Of a stretch of DNA of 64,000 bases, positions 7,171 through 15,388 are shown one piece after another; the first letter of the stretch is position 1; each line of letters opens with the position of its first letter. The DNA comes from Streptomyces sp. NBC_00285. GTDB lineage: Bacteria > Actinomycetota > Actinomycetes > Streptomycetales > Streptomycetaceae. Location of the stretch: NCBI RefSeq assembly GCF_036174265.1, contig NZ_CP108055.1:868001-932000 (forward strand), given 5' to 3'. The position numbers and the translations under genes are program-made. Below the pieces are notes generated by a model. The model had not been told where the DNA came from. It saw only the letters and a program-made list of their open reading frames with translations, and made no database searches.

Positions 7171-8544
7171 ATGAGCATCTCGGTCGTCCTGTTCACCTGC
7201 GACCTGCGCCTGCACGATCATCCACCGCTCACCGCGGCTCTCGACGGCACCGAGCAGGTCGTCCCGCTGTTCGTGCGGGACCGGGCCGTGGACGGGGTCG
7301 GGTTCGCCGTGCCGAACCGGCTGGCGTTCCTCGCGGACTGTCTGCGCGATCTCGACGCCGGTCTGCGCGAGCGGGGCGGCCGCCTGGTCGTGCGCCACGG
7401 CGATCTCGTCGACCAGGTGTGCAAGGTCGCCGCCGAGGCGGACGCCGACGAGGTGCACATGGCGTCCGACGGCAGCGCCCACGCGCACCGGCGGGAGGAG
7501 CGGCTGCGGCGGGCCCTGGAGGGGGAGGGCGTACGCCTGCACGTGCACGACACGGTGACCACGGCGGTCGCTCCCGGCGCGGTGGTGCCGGGCTCCTCGG
7601 ACCACTTCGCCGTCTTCACCCCCTACTTCCGGCACTGGTCGCAGGAGCGGCTGCGGGACCCGCTCGCGGCCCCGCGGACCCTGCGGGTCCCCGAGGGCGT
7701 CGGATCCGAACCACTGCCGTCCCGCACCGGCCTGTCCGGGCTGTCGGCAGGCCTCGCCGAGGGCGGCGAGGCAGAGGGCCGCAGACGGTTCACTGCCTGG
7801 CTGCGCGGCGGTGTGGCCGCGTACGAGGACCGTCATGACGACCTGGCCGGTGACGCGACCTCCCGGCTCTCCCCGCACCTGCACTTCGGCACCCTCTCCC
7901 CCGTCGAACTCGTCCACCGGGCGCGCCGGGTGGGCGGTCCGGGCGCCGAGGCCTTCGTACGGCAGCTCGCGTGGCGCGACTTCCACCGGCAGGTACTCGC
8001 GGCCCGCCCCGCCGTGGCAAGCGTCGACTACCGCACCCAGCACGACAGTTGGCGCTCCGAGCGGGCCGCGCGCGCCGACGTCGAGGCGTGGCGGGAGGGC
8101 CGCACCGGCTACCCGGTCGTCGACGCGGCGATGCGCCAGCTGCGGCACGAGGGGTGGATGCACAACCGTGGCCGGCTGCTGACGGCGAGCTTCCTGGCCA
8201 AGACGCTGTACGTGGACTGGCGCGTGGGTGCCCGGCACTTCCTGGACCTGTTGGTCGACGGCGACGTGGCCAACAACCAGCTCAACTGGCAGTGGATGGC
8301 GGGCACCGGCACCGACTCCCGGCCCAACCGGGTCCTGAACCCGGTCACCCAGGCCAAGCGGTACGACCCCGACGGCGCCTACGTCCGCCGCTGGGTGCCC
8401 GAACTGGATGTGCTGGAGGGGGCGTCGGTGCACGAGCCGTGGAAGGTTCGGGGCACGGACCGGGGCGCCGTCGACTACCCGGATCCGATCGTGGAACTGT
8501 CCGAAGGGCTCGCCCGCTTCAAGCGGGCCCGCGGCCGCGACTGA
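7171..8544 (+). CDS. phr: Deoxyribodipyrimidine photolyase
   Basis: 457-residue photolyase/cryptochrome-family flavoprotein that repairs UV-induced cyclobutane pyrimidine dimers with blue light. The N-terminal antenna domain begins SISVVLFTCDLRLHDHPPL; the FAD domain shows LSPHLHFGTLSPVELV, WRDFHRQVLAARP, the signature GYPVVDAAMRQL followed by GWMHNRGRL, and NNQLNWQWMAGTGTDS. The last stretch carries the Asn and Trp residues that distinguish CPD photolyases. ATG 7171 has GGAG eight bases upstream. Position between the DUF2867 protein and the LitR-type regulator fits light-induced expression under that regulator. Confidence 0.95.
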   Translation: MSISVVLFTCDLRLHDHPPLTAALDGTEQVVPLFVRDRAVDGVGFAVPNRLAFLADCLRDLDAGLRERGGRLVVRHGDLVDQVCKVAAEADADEVHMASDGSAHAHRREERLRRALEGEGVRLHVHDTVTTAVAPGAVVPGSSDHFAVFTPYFRHWSQERLRDPLAAPRTLRVPEGVGSEPLPSRTGLSGLSAGLAEGGEAEGRRRFTAWLRGGVAAYEDRHDDLAGDATSRLSPHLHFGTLSPVELVHRARRVGGPGAEAFVRQLAWRDFHRQVLAARPAVASVDYRTQHDSWRSERAARADVEAWREGRTGYPVVDAAMRQLRHEGWMHNRGRLLTASFLAKTLYVDWRVGARHFLDLLVDGDVANNQLNWQWMAGTGTDSRPNRVLNPVTQAKRYDPDGAYVRRWVPELDVLEGASVHEPWKVRGTDRGAVDYPDPIVELSEGLARFKRARGRD

Positions 8545-8545
8545 G

Positions 8546-8564
8546 GCCGCCCGGCTCGGGCGGC
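8546..8564. terminator. Terminator hairpin between convergent phr and litR
   Basis: Perfect 8-bp stem GCCGCCCG/CGGGCGGC with a 3-base loop, directly after the photolyase stop codon and 24 bases before the stop of the opposing regulator. No T-tract follows, as is usual in Streptomyces; it can serve both strands. Confidence 0.7.
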
Positions 8565-8587
8565 GCGCCTCACGCCGGTGACCGGGA

Positions 8588-9607
8588 CTACTCGGGCGGC
8601 TCGGCGGTGTACAGACAGGCCAGGGTGTCCAGGGCGTCCTTGAGGGTGGTCGGCCGCAGCATCGTCTGACTCGGGCGGCCGAGCCACCCGGGTCCGCCCA
8701 GCATCACCAAGGGCCTCCGGCGCGCACCCTTCACCCCCCACTGGGCGGTCGCCACATGCCGGGCCAGCGGCAGGTCGGCCGAGGAGCGGGCCTGCGCCCA
8801 CAGGACGACGACGGCCGGGCCGAGCCGGTCCACCGCGGCCATCAGCGCCTCGGCGGGTACGGCGGCCCCGAACATCCGGGTGGGCAGGCGCCGTTCGCCC
8901 AACCCGGCGTTGAGGGCCTCCAGCGCCAGCGTGTGCTGCTCGCCGGGGACACCCGCCAGCACCACCGGGCCGGGGCCGGTGGCCTCGCCGTGGCGGCTCT
9001 GCGGGCGGGTGCAGCGGCGCAGCGCGGTGGACATGTGCCAGGACAGCAGGTGTTCGACCTCGACGTAACGGTCCCCGGACGAGGCCCACTTGCGGCCCAC
9101 CGCGTGCAGTGTGGGCACCATCACCTCCTGCCAGGCGACGGTGAGGCCGTGGGTCGCGACGGCCGTGGCCAACTGCTCCTCCACGGCGGGCGCGTCGAGT
9201 CGTACGGCGGCTCGGGCGAGACCGCGGCACTCCTGGCGCACGTCGCCCAGGGGGAGCATGCCCGCCGCCCGGGACCGGGCGCGGGGGGCCGACGGTTCCG
9301 GGGCGCCTGCCGGTTGCGGGGAATCCGACTCCTTCGCGGCGCGCGCCGCCTCGGCGGGCGGTACCCCCGCGGACGTGAGCCGGCACATCGTCTCCAGTAC
9401 GGCGACGTCCCTCGGGGTCCATCTGCGGTGCCGGCCGTCGGCGCGGACGGCGGGGCCGATGCCGTAGCGGCGGTCCCAGGAGCGCAGCGTGGTGGGCGAC
9501 ACTCCGAGGCGACGGGCCAGGGCACCGGTGGTGAGGTTCGTCGCGAGGTCACTGGAGGCCGTCTCCGACCGTTTCTCTCTGTCCTCGCCGTCCGGATTGT
9601 CACGCAT
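8588..9607 (-). CDS. litR: LitR/CarH-type MerR regulator with B12-binding domain
   Basis: 339-residue light-sensing repressor. Residues 26-90 form a MerR winged helix (TTGALARRLGVSPTTLRSWD, RRYGIGP, DGRHRRWTPRDVAVLE). Residues 120-200 give the four-helix cap with W174 and EH at 185-186, and residues 213-339 the cobalamin-binding Rossmann domain with PGEQH, whose H225 fits the lower axial cobalt ligand. In the CarH/LitR family adenosylcobalamin holds a repressing tetramer that light breaks. The spacing between the cap Trp and the Glu-His pair is ten residues, one more than the W-x9-EH I recall for CarH. Start ATG 9607 lies 6-7 bases after a TATAGT element, suggesting a leaderless message. Divergent from the sigma factor gene. 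Confidence 0.9.
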   Translation of the reverse strand: MRDNPDGEDREKRSETASSDLATNLTTGALARRLGVSPTTLRSWDRRYGIGPAVRADGRHRRWTPRDVAVLETMCRLTSAGVPPAEAARAAKESDSPQPAGAPEPSAPRARSRAAGMLPLGDVRQECRGLARAAVRLDAPAVEEQLATAVATHGLTVAWQEVMVPTLHAVGRKWASSGDRYVEVEHLLSWHMSTALRRCTRPQSRHGEATGPGPVVLAGVPGEQHTLALEALNAGLGERRLPTRMFGAAVPAEALMAAVDRLGPAVVVLWAQARSSADLPLARHVATAQWGVKGARRRPLVMLGGPGWLGRPSQTMLRPTTLKDALDTLACLYTAEPPE

Positions 9608-9650
9608 GGGCCGACTATACGACGCAGAACCGATGCAAGTTGATGACCTT
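9608..9650 (-). promoter_or_regulatory. Promoter of litR with near-consensus -10
   Basis: TATAGT on the minus strand (9619-9614) ends 6 bases before the ATG of litR. No convincing -35 stands 16-18 bases upstream (AACTTG/CAACTT only), which would fit control by an alternative sigma factor such as the divergent ECF factor, or by an activator. Confidence 0.45.
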
Positions 9651-9774
9651 GCCCCGGGGCTCGGACCATGGCGGCACGTCACACGCTCCGGCCCGCGCCG
9701 GAGCCGGGCATCCGCCGGACCGCCCGTCCGTCGGAGCCGTCCATCGTGGCCGTCCATCGCGAGGAGCCGCCGCC

Positions 9775-10413
9775 ATGAACGCGCAGTCGAGCACCCTCCC
9801 GGCCGTGCCGTCGGACGCGGCCGCCGGGGTGTGCGGGTGGTCCGCGCCCGAAGACCCGCCTACCGAAGCGGAGTTGGCGCGGGGCCTGTCGGCCGGGGAC
9901 GAGGCGTGCCTGGCAGCCGCATACCGCCGCTGGTCGCCGCTCGTGCACACGCTGGCCCGGCGCTCGCTCGGCGATGCGAAGGAGGCCGAGGACGTCACCC
10001 AGCAGGTCTTCATCGGCGTGTGGCGCGGACGGCGGGGTTACCGGCCCGAGCGCGGCACTCTCACCGGGTGGATCGTGGGCATCACCCGGCGCAAGATCGC
10101 CGATGCCCTGATCGCGCGGACCCGCCGGTCCGACCTGGTCGCCTCGGCGGGCGCCCGTCTCGCGCTCACCGAACACACCGACGACCTGACGGATGCGGCA
10201 CTGGACCAGGTCGTAGTGGGCGCCGAACTGGCCAAACTCCCCTCCGCCCAGCAGCGGGTGCTGCGCCTGACGTTCTACGAGGATCTGAGCCAGATCCAGA
10301 TCGCGGAGCGCACGGGGTGGCCACTGGGTACGGTCAAGAGCCATGCGCGGCGCGGCCTGTACAGACTGCGACGCGGCCTCGAAGTCGCTTTCGACGCAGA
10401 AACGCTGCGTTGA
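9775..10413 (+). CDS. litS: ECF sigma-70 family RNA polymerase sigma factor (LitS-like)
   Basis: 212-residue sigma factor. Region 2 spans about residues 50-120 (AAYRRWSPLVHTLARRSLGDAKEAEDVTQQ, GTLTGWIVGITRRKIAD) and region 4 about 145-200 (LPSAQQRVLRLTFYEDLSQIQ, then IAERTGWPLGTVKSHARRGL). Regions 1.1 and 3 are absent. ATG 9775 is chosen because GAGGAG lies eight bases upstream; an upstream frame from 9640 has no coding character. It is divergent from the B12-binding MerR gene, the arrangement of litR and litS in S. coelicolor, where LitS directs light-induced transcription. No anti-sigma gene is adjacent. Targets probably include the photolyase block; that is inferred from context. Confidence 0.82.
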   Translation: MNAQSSTLPAVPSDAAAGVCGWSAPEDPPTEAELARGLSAGDEACLAAAYRRWSPLVHTLARRSLGDAKEAEDVTQQVFIGVWRGRRGYRPERGTLTGWIVGITRRKIADALIARTRRSDLVASAGARLALTEHTDDLTDAALDQVVVGAELAKLPSAQQRVLRLTFYEDLSQIQIAERTGWPLGTVKSHARRGLYRLRRGLEVAFDAETLR

Positions 10414-10710
10414 TCGTTCCGCAGCCGCATGAGAGATCGCGTGGGACATCGCATGAAGAAACGCAGGAGAAATCGCGCCCGGAGCGCATCCATGAGGCCG
10501 CCGGCAAGGGAAGCAAGGAAAGCGGTGCTACCCCTCGCACCGTGGGAGCCCGTGCTCCCTTCCGTCCCCTGGAGGGAGTCGGCGCTCTCCAGGGGGCGGA
10601 CTTCTGCTCCGCTACACATAAGGGGAAAATAAGAGCACACTGTACAGAGGCGGCGCTTACCGCAAACCGCACCAGACGCGGTCAGGCCTGTAGGTCAAAG
10701 GAGACGAATC
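10414..10710. other. 297-base intergenic region with two hairpins
   Basis: No gene supported. It holds GGGAGC-CCGT-GCTCCC at about 10545-10560 and a perfect 8-bp stem CCCTGGAG/CTCCAGGG with a 12-base loop at 10567-10594, the second a likely end for the sigma-factor transcript. The last 40 bases carry the promoter and the AAAGGAG ribosome binding site of the SPW-repeat gene. Confidence 0.5.
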
Positions 10711-11151
10711 ATGGCCAACGTCTCGCCCACCAGAGGTGACATAACCAGCCACCCTGATGCTTCAGAAATGCGGGAACGCTACGCCCGCATGCTCGGCGGT
10801 CGCGATGTGGCACTCGTGGACGGACCGGTGTTCCTGCTCGGTCTGTACTGCGCGGTGTCCCCCTGGATACTCCACTACACGACGAGCCAGCCCGCCCTCG
10901 TGACCCACAACCTCATCGTGGGCATAGCGATCGGCCTGCTGGCCCTCGGGTTCACCCAGACACCGGAGCGCATGTACGGCCTCAGCTGGGCCTTCTGCGC
11001 AGTCGGGATCTGGATGATCGTCGCCCCCTGGGTCGTCGGCGAAAGCCCCGACGCCGGTGTGGCACTGAACAACATCATCATCGGCGCCCTCGCCCTGGTC
11101 CTGGGGCTGATGTGCACCGCCACGGCGGCGAAGAGCACCCCCAAGCCGTAG
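10711..11151 (+). CDS. SPW-repeat integral membrane protein
   Basis: 146-residue membrane protein with two copies of the SPW repeat, SPWILHY at residues 50-56 and APWVVGE near 107-113, each followed by an NxIIxG helix. Four transmembrane helices are predicted from hydrophobicity, with about 35 polar residues at the N-terminus. ATG 10711 has AAAGGAG seven bases upstream. Family function is unknown; members are common in Streptomyces and often sit near stress sigma factors, as here. It is transcribed in the same direction as the sigma factor but 297 bases downstream, so it probably has its own promoter. Confidence 0.88.
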   Translation: MANVSPTRGDITSHPDASEMRERYARMLGGRDVALVDGPVFLLGLYCAVSPWILHYTTSQPALVTHNLIVGIAIGLLALGFTQTPERMYGLSWAFCAVGIWMIVAPWVVGESPDAGVALNNIIIGALALVLGLMCTATAAKSTPKP

Positions 11152-11174
11152 GAGAACCCTCGACCCGGAGACAT

Positions 11175-11207
11175 GAAGGCCGGTCCACCGCGCGCGGACC
11201 GGCCTTC
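11175..11207. terminator. Strong hairpin terminator after the SPW gene
   Basis: Perfect 12-bp stem GAAGGCCGGTCC/GGACCGGCCTTC with a 9-base loop, starting 23 bases after the stop codon. It also faces the SRPBCC remnant on the other strand. Confidence 0.8.
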
Positions 11208-11215
11208 GCGCGGGG

Positions 11216-11485
11216 TCAGCGGTTCGGTACCAGCCAGGGCTCCTGCGGCAGCGGAGCGCCGGTCTTCAGCACGGACTTGAGATGGGACAGCACCGCGGGC
11301 CACCGGCCGAGGCGTCGGCGAACTCGCCCCCGTCGGCGAGGTCCTCATGGGTGACGGTGAGGCGCACGATGTCGGCGTGCGGCCGGATGTCGAAGGTGAC
11401 CCGGGAGCACCTGCCTTCACGCCCCTCGTCCTCGGGCGCGGCCCAGGTGGTCACGAGGCGGCCGGGACGCTCGCCGTGGCCGCCC
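11216..11485 (-). pseudogene. SRPBCC (AHSA1-like) gene, 5' truncated and frameshifted
   Basis: C-terminal part of an AHSA1-type START-like protein. One frame gives GERPGRLVTTWAAPEDEG and RVTFDIRPHADIVRLTVTHE up to ASAG; a one-base shift near 11298 is needed to continue into the conserved end WPAVLSHLKSVLKTGAPLPQ...EPWLVPNR and its stop at 11216. The N-terminal half of the domain is absent: in-frame sequence runs straight back into the stop codon of the phosphotransferase gene at 11488. Such proteins are usually paired with ArsR regulators; none is near. A sequencing error could explain the frameshift but not the truncation. Confidence 0.72.
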
Positions 11486-11487
11486 GG

Positions 11488-12225
11488 TCAGTCCAGGAAG
11501 GCGCCCAGCTCCTGCCGCCACGCGGCGACCCACGTCCACGCGGCCCGCACCTCGTCGACGGCCCCCTGCTCACGCAGTCCGACCATGGCCGGCTCCCCCC
11601 GCAGCGCCCCCGCCTCGATCCCCCTCCAGCACCGGCCCTGCCACCACAGCACGGTGTCAAGCAGTTCGTCGCGGCCGTCGAGACCGTAGGCGTCGCAGAT
11701 CAGCCGGATGCGGCGAGCGGCCTGCGGTACATCGGTGATGTGCGGCCCCAGGCCGAGGTACTGCCAGCACACATGGGCGACGTCGTGGATCCGCGCGCCC
11801 GGCGCTGCCAGGTCCCAGTCGATGAAGGCCACGGGCCGCCACCCGTCGTCGCCCACCGTGTACACGGTGTTCTTCGGCGCGAGGTCGTTGTGGCAGACGA
11901 CGTCCTGGTCACCGGCGAGGGGGGTTCCGTGTGTCAGGTCGTGGAAGGCGCGCACGAGTCGGGCGACCTCCACCAGCGTTTCGTCGGTACAGGCAGCGGC
12001 ACGCTCGTGCGCGAGCAGGGCGGCCTGCCCCTCGATGTAGCGGAAGATCTCCCGGCCGTGTTCGTCCGTGCCGAGGAACCGGGGCGCGATCTGCCGTCCG
12101 TCGCTCTCGAACAGCGCGAGCAGCTCCCCCACGAAGGCGGTCCGCCCCGTCGGTGTGCGCCGCACGATCGCTCCGATCCGGACGACTTCGTTGACCGCGC
12201 CGCCGCCGAGCACCCTCTCCGTCAC
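11488..12225 (-). CDS. APH-fold phosphotransferase
   Basis: 245-residue aminoglycoside/choline-kinase-like phosphotransferase. The catalytic loop VVCHNDLAPKN (His, Asp and Asn in the Brenner pattern) and the metal site FIDWDLAAPG are intact, so it should bind ATP and Mg. The N-terminal lobe is short (REIFRYIEGQ) compared with true resistance enzymes, and the substrate is unknown. GTG 12225 was chosen because GGGGGAGG lies nine bases upstream; a frame to 12279 exists but overlaps the divergent GNAT gene. Its 3' end abuts the truncated SRPBCC gene, possibly marking a past recombination joint. Confidence 0.85.
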   Translation of the reverse strand: MTERVLGGGAVNEVVRIGAIVRRTPTGRTAFVGELLALFESDGRQIAPRFLGTDEHGREIFRYIEGQAALLAHERAAACTDETLVEVARLVRAFHDLTHGTPLAGDQDVVCHNDLAPKNTVYTVGDDGWRPVAFIDWDLAAPGARIHDVAHVCWQYLGLGPHITDVPQAARRIRLICDAYGLDGRDELLDTVLWWQGRCWRGIEAGALRGEPAMVGLREQGAVDEVRAAWTWVAAWRQELGAFLD

Positions 12226-12256
12226 GTGACCACCTCCCCCGGGGCAGGATCGCCCC

Positions 12257-12808
12257 ATGGACATCGACGGAACCCTCACCCTCGTCCCGCCCGCACGCCT
12301 CGAAGGCTACGGCGTCCGGCTCCGCGCGTGGGCGGACACCGACCTCGCCGGCCTGGTGGCGCTCTACGACGATCCCGAGATGGCCCGTTGGACCCCGGTG
12401 GCCTCGCCGTTCGACCTGGACGCGGCGCGCCGCTACCTCGCCGGTGCGCGGGAGGGACAGGCCGAGGGGCGCAAGGTCCAGTTGGCCATCACCACCGACG
12501 GTGTCCTTCCCCGGGGCGAAGTCCTGCTGTTCCGCAGCGGTTCGGACGAGCGGGACCTGGAGCTCGCCTACGGTGTCGGCTCCGCCCACCGGGGGCAGGG
12601 CCTGGCCGCGAGGGCGGTACGGCTCACGGCCGAGTACACGGTCCGGGAGATCCGGCCCCGGCGTGTGGTGCTGTGCATCGACGCCGCCAACGCGGCGAGC
12701 GAGGCGGTCGCCCGGTCGTGTGGCTTCCGGCCCACGGACGAGCCGCCGGTCAGGAGGGCTTCGCGGCACCGGGAGGCCGTCCTGCGGACGTGGCAGCTGC
12801 GCGCCTGA
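12257..12808 (+). CDS. GNAT family N-acetyltransferase (RimJ/RimL-like)
   Basis: 183-residue GNAT protein. The acetyl-CoA loop is seen in YGVGSAHRGQGLAARAVRL (R/Q-x-x-G-x-G/A pattern), preceded by the beta strand DLELAY, and a C-terminal VLCIDAANAASEAVARSCGF typical of RimJ/RimL-like enzymes. Starts 31 bases from the divergent phosphotransferase, so the two share a promoter region. Substrate not predictable. Confidence 0.88.
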   Translation: MDIDGTLTLVPPARLEGYGVRLRAWADTDLAGLVALYDDPEMARWTPVASPFDLDAARRYLAGAREGQAEGRKVQLAITTDGVLPRGEVLLFRSGSDERDLELAYGVGSAHRGQGLAARAVRLTAEYTVREIRPRRVVLCIDAANAASEAVARSCGFRPTDEPPVRRASRHREAVLRTWQLRA

Positions 12809-13295
12809 AACTCATTGGCGCAGCGAGGACTTGGGCTGCCACCACCTCCGTATGGATCAGGCGCAGGCACTACTCATCGGCGGACAGGCCTGAGTCGCAG
12901 GACGAGCGCGGACCGCTCACGCCGAGGTCGACGGGGACTTCATCGAGCAGGCGCATCCGGCGCCCGAAGGCGATCCGCGCCGAGGCCGCCAACTGGCCGC
13001 CGTGCGGGGCGACTACGCGCCTCGTCCATGCCGACACCCTGAGCGTCCGGGAGAAGTCGGCGGACATGTTCCGGCGGGTGCCGGGGGACCGACGTCCGGA
13101 TCGTACGGGTGCCGCTCACCGCGACCGACGAGGGGGCCGGAAGGGAATTCGGCTCCGAGGTCGAGCAGAAACCGCGAGGCACGGACGCCGGACGACCGTG
13201 CGCCCGCCGGGCACGCTGCGCGTGGTGGCCGACGGGCGCGGTGTTCGACATCGCGGACGGGGTGAAGGCCGCGGCCGGGTGGGTCCCGGTGCGGA
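12809..13295 (+). other. 487-base region with a probable decayed coding remnant
   Basis: No intact gene. A plus-strand stretch near 13015-13085 reads TRLVHADTLSVREKSADMFRRVPG, and after a frame change near 13085 a second stretch reads RIVRVPLTATDEGAGREFGSEV to a stop at 13303, both with GC-rich third positions. Together they look like the end of a gene broken by a frameshift; I do not recognise the family. The first 200 bases show nothing. Confidence 0.35.
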
Positions 13296-14735
13296 TCAGC
13301 TGACGTTCAGTGCCGTGTCGTCGATGACGAACGACGTCTGGAGGGTGGAGCCCTCCGTGCCGGTGAACTTGAGGGTGACGGTCTGCCCGGCGTAGCTCGC
13401 CAGGCTGAAGCTGCGCTGGGTGTAGCCGGTGGCCGCGTTGAGGTTCGAGTACGTCGCCAGGGTGCCCAGCACCGTGCCCGAACTGTCGAGTACCTGCACC
13501 TTGAGGGTGTCGTAGGCCGTGCTGGTGGTGGTCTCGGCGGTGTCGACGTGCAGGTAGAAGCTGAGCGTGGCCGTGGTGCACCCGGACGGCACGGTCACCG
13601 GCTGGGACAGGGTGTCGGTGCGCGCGGAGCCGTAGCCGTCCAGCCAGGCGTAGTAGGAGCCGGTGCGGGCGGACTCGCTGCTGGAGTTGGTGATCACGCC
13701 GCTGGTCGCGGTCCAGGTCGAACTGCCGGACTCGAAGCCGTTGTTGCCGAGGAGCTGTGCGGCGGTGCAGGTGGAACCGCCGCCGCCGTCATCGCCGCCG
13801 CCGCTCCCGCCGGCAAGCCACTCGGTGGCGTTGAGGGCGAGGGCGGCGTTGGTGGCGCCGGTGTCGTTCCAGCCGTCGTAGAGGGTGTTGCCGGACTGGC
13901 CGGTGCCGTCGTCGATGGGCGAACTGTCGCCCCAGAAGGCGACCTTGCCGCTGCCGAAGGTGCTGGTGGCGAAGAAGGCGCCGGTGTTGCCGGAGTAACC
14001 GGTGCGGTAGAGCAGGCCCTTGACACCGGAGTTGTCGGCGGGCTTGAGGGTGGCCGTGGTGCCGCTGGCGATGAGGCTCTTGGTGACGGCACCGAAGGAG
14101 CCGTGCAGCACCGGGTTGCTGCTGTCGCTGATCGCGCTCGGGTAGTCGGAGCTGATGCTGAGCGAGTCGATGGAGAAGCCGAACGGGTCGGTGGAGTCGA
14201 CGCTGTTGTTGGTCATCAGGTCGTTGAGGATCTCGACCGCGTCCTCGCCGTCGTTGTTGCGGTCGGCGCCGGTGTGGTCGGAGATCATGAACAGCCCGCC
14301 GCCGTTCTTCACGAACGTCATGATCGCGGTCTTCTCGGCGGTCGTGAACAGCGTGTTGGGCTCGGGCAGGACCAGGGTGTCGAAGTTGGAGAGGTCGGTG
14401 GCCGCGGTGCCGCCGTAGGTCAGGGCGCTGGTCGAGGTCTTGAGGCTGTAGGAGCCGGTCTTCTGGAGGGCGACGCCCCAGGAGGACAACGCCCCGGTCC
14501 AGTCGGTCTCCTTGGAGGGCGAGGCGTTCTGCCCGGTGGGGTCGGGCTGGCTGGTGGAGATGATCCAGTCGGCGTTGCCGGCCGTCTCGGCGTGGGCGTT
14601 GTCGAACAGGACACGGTGAGTGGTGGCCGCGGCCGCGGGAGTCGCGGCGGACTGCACGGCGACTCCCGTGGCGGCCAGGGTGAGTCCGGCGAGTACCGCG
14701 CCGAGTCTGTAGCGGGGACCGGTAGATCCGAGCAT
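13296..14735 (-). CDS. Secreted protein with GATase-1-like domain and C-terminal beta-sandwich
   Basis: 479-residue secreted protein. A signal peptide occupies about residues 1-39 ([20 protein letters not shown], cleavage after an AAAA run). Residues 40-320 resemble class-I glutamine-amidotransferase-like/DUF4350 folds: [48 protein letters not shown]. After a Gly/Asp-rich linker comes a C-terminal module ([46 protein letters not shown]) that Streptomyces often attach to secreted proteases and hydrolases. ATG 14735 has GGAGG eight bases upstream. Enzymatic activity is uncertain. Confidence 0.8.
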   Translation of the reverse strand: MLGSTGPRYRLGAVLAGLTLAATGVAVQSAATPAAAATTHRVLFDNAHAETAGNADWIISTSQPDPTGQNASPSKETDWTGALSSWGVALQKTGSYSLKTSTSALTYGGTAATDLSNFDTLVLPEPNTLFTTAEKTAIMTFVKNGGGLFMISDHTGADRNNDGEDAVEILNDLMTNNSVDSTDPFGFSIDSLSISSDYPSAISDSSNPVLHGSFGAVTKSLIASGTTATLKPADNSGVKGLLYRTGYSGNTGAFFATSTFGSGKVAFWGDSSPIDDGTGQSGNTLYDGWNDTGATNAALALNATEWLAGGSGGGDDGGGGSTCTAAQLLGNNGFESGSSTWTATSGVITNSSSESARTGSYYAWLDGYGSARTDTLSQPVTVPSGCTTATLSFYLHVDTAETTTSTAYDTLKVQVLDSSGTVLGTLATYSNLNAATGYTQRSFSLASYAGQTVTLKFTGTEGSTLQTSFVIDDTALNVS

Positions 14736-14967
14736 CCGGCATACCTCCGTGAGGAGTTGGGGAAGGGTGATGCGAGGACGGGAACTACGCGCATAGATAC
14801 ACGACCAGTTTGAACGGTACATGACACCGAGAAGGCTGAACAGAACGATCCGGTCCACCCGCCGAGGATTGACCGGGTGTTGACCGAGGCTGCAGACAAG
14901 AGCCGGACTGTCCCGGCCTCCAGCGGGCAGAAGCACTCCATCGGAGCTCAACGAAGAAGGGGCGGAG

Positions 14968-15231
14968 ATGGAGATCTCGGGCATCATCAGTGCCATCGTG
15001 ATCGGCATCATCATCGGTGTCCTGGGTCGGCTGGTGGTCCCCGGCCGTCAGCGGATCGGGATCCTGTGGACCATCGCGGTCGGCATCGTGGCCGCGCTCA
15101 TCGGTGCGGCGATCGCCAGTGCCTTCGACGTGGCCGACACCAAGGGCATCGATTGGGTCGAGTGGCTCATCCAGATCGGCCTCGCTGCGATAGGCGTGGC
15201 GGCACTGGACCGGGCGAAGTCACGTCGCTGA
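14968..15231 (+). CDS. GlsB/YeaQ/YmgE family stress response membrane protein
   Basis: 87-residue membrane protein with three hydrophobic helices and the family glycine pattern ([40 protein letters not shown]). Older annotations call it transglycosylase-associated. GGGGCGGAG stands just before ATG 14968. Members are usually induced by general stress sigma factors. It lies divergent to the secreted-protein gene across about 230 bases of promoter region. Confidence 0.92.
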   Translation: MEISGIISAIVIGIIIGVLGRLVVPGRQRIGILWTIAVGIVAALIGAAIASAFDVADTKGIDWVEWLIQIGLAAIGVAALDRAKSRR

Positions 15232-15388
15232 CGGCCTTACGGGAGACAGCTCGACCCCGGGAGGGGCGAAGAGGGCGGTGCGCCGGAGTTTCCGGCGCAC
15301 CGTCGCGCGTTGAGGCCGCGGCCCCAAATCCCGTTGCGGGCGTCGGAGCGCGACGGCAGGCTGCAACCACCTGCCGACCCACCTCCCC

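Noticed and set aside
7069..9774. Cobalamin riboswitch in the B12-regulated light block
   Set aside because: Intergenic spaces are too short and no B12-box-like sequence was seen; B12 sensing is explained by the LitR protein.
10640..10660. TGTACA sequence as a possible LitR site before the SPW gene
   Set aside because: A single six-base match without the second half-site is expected by chance.
13548..14813. 421-residue Gly/Val-rich plus-strand frame
   Set aside because: Opposite strand of the secreted-protein gene; composition is the typical shadow of Ser/Thr-rich coding DNA.
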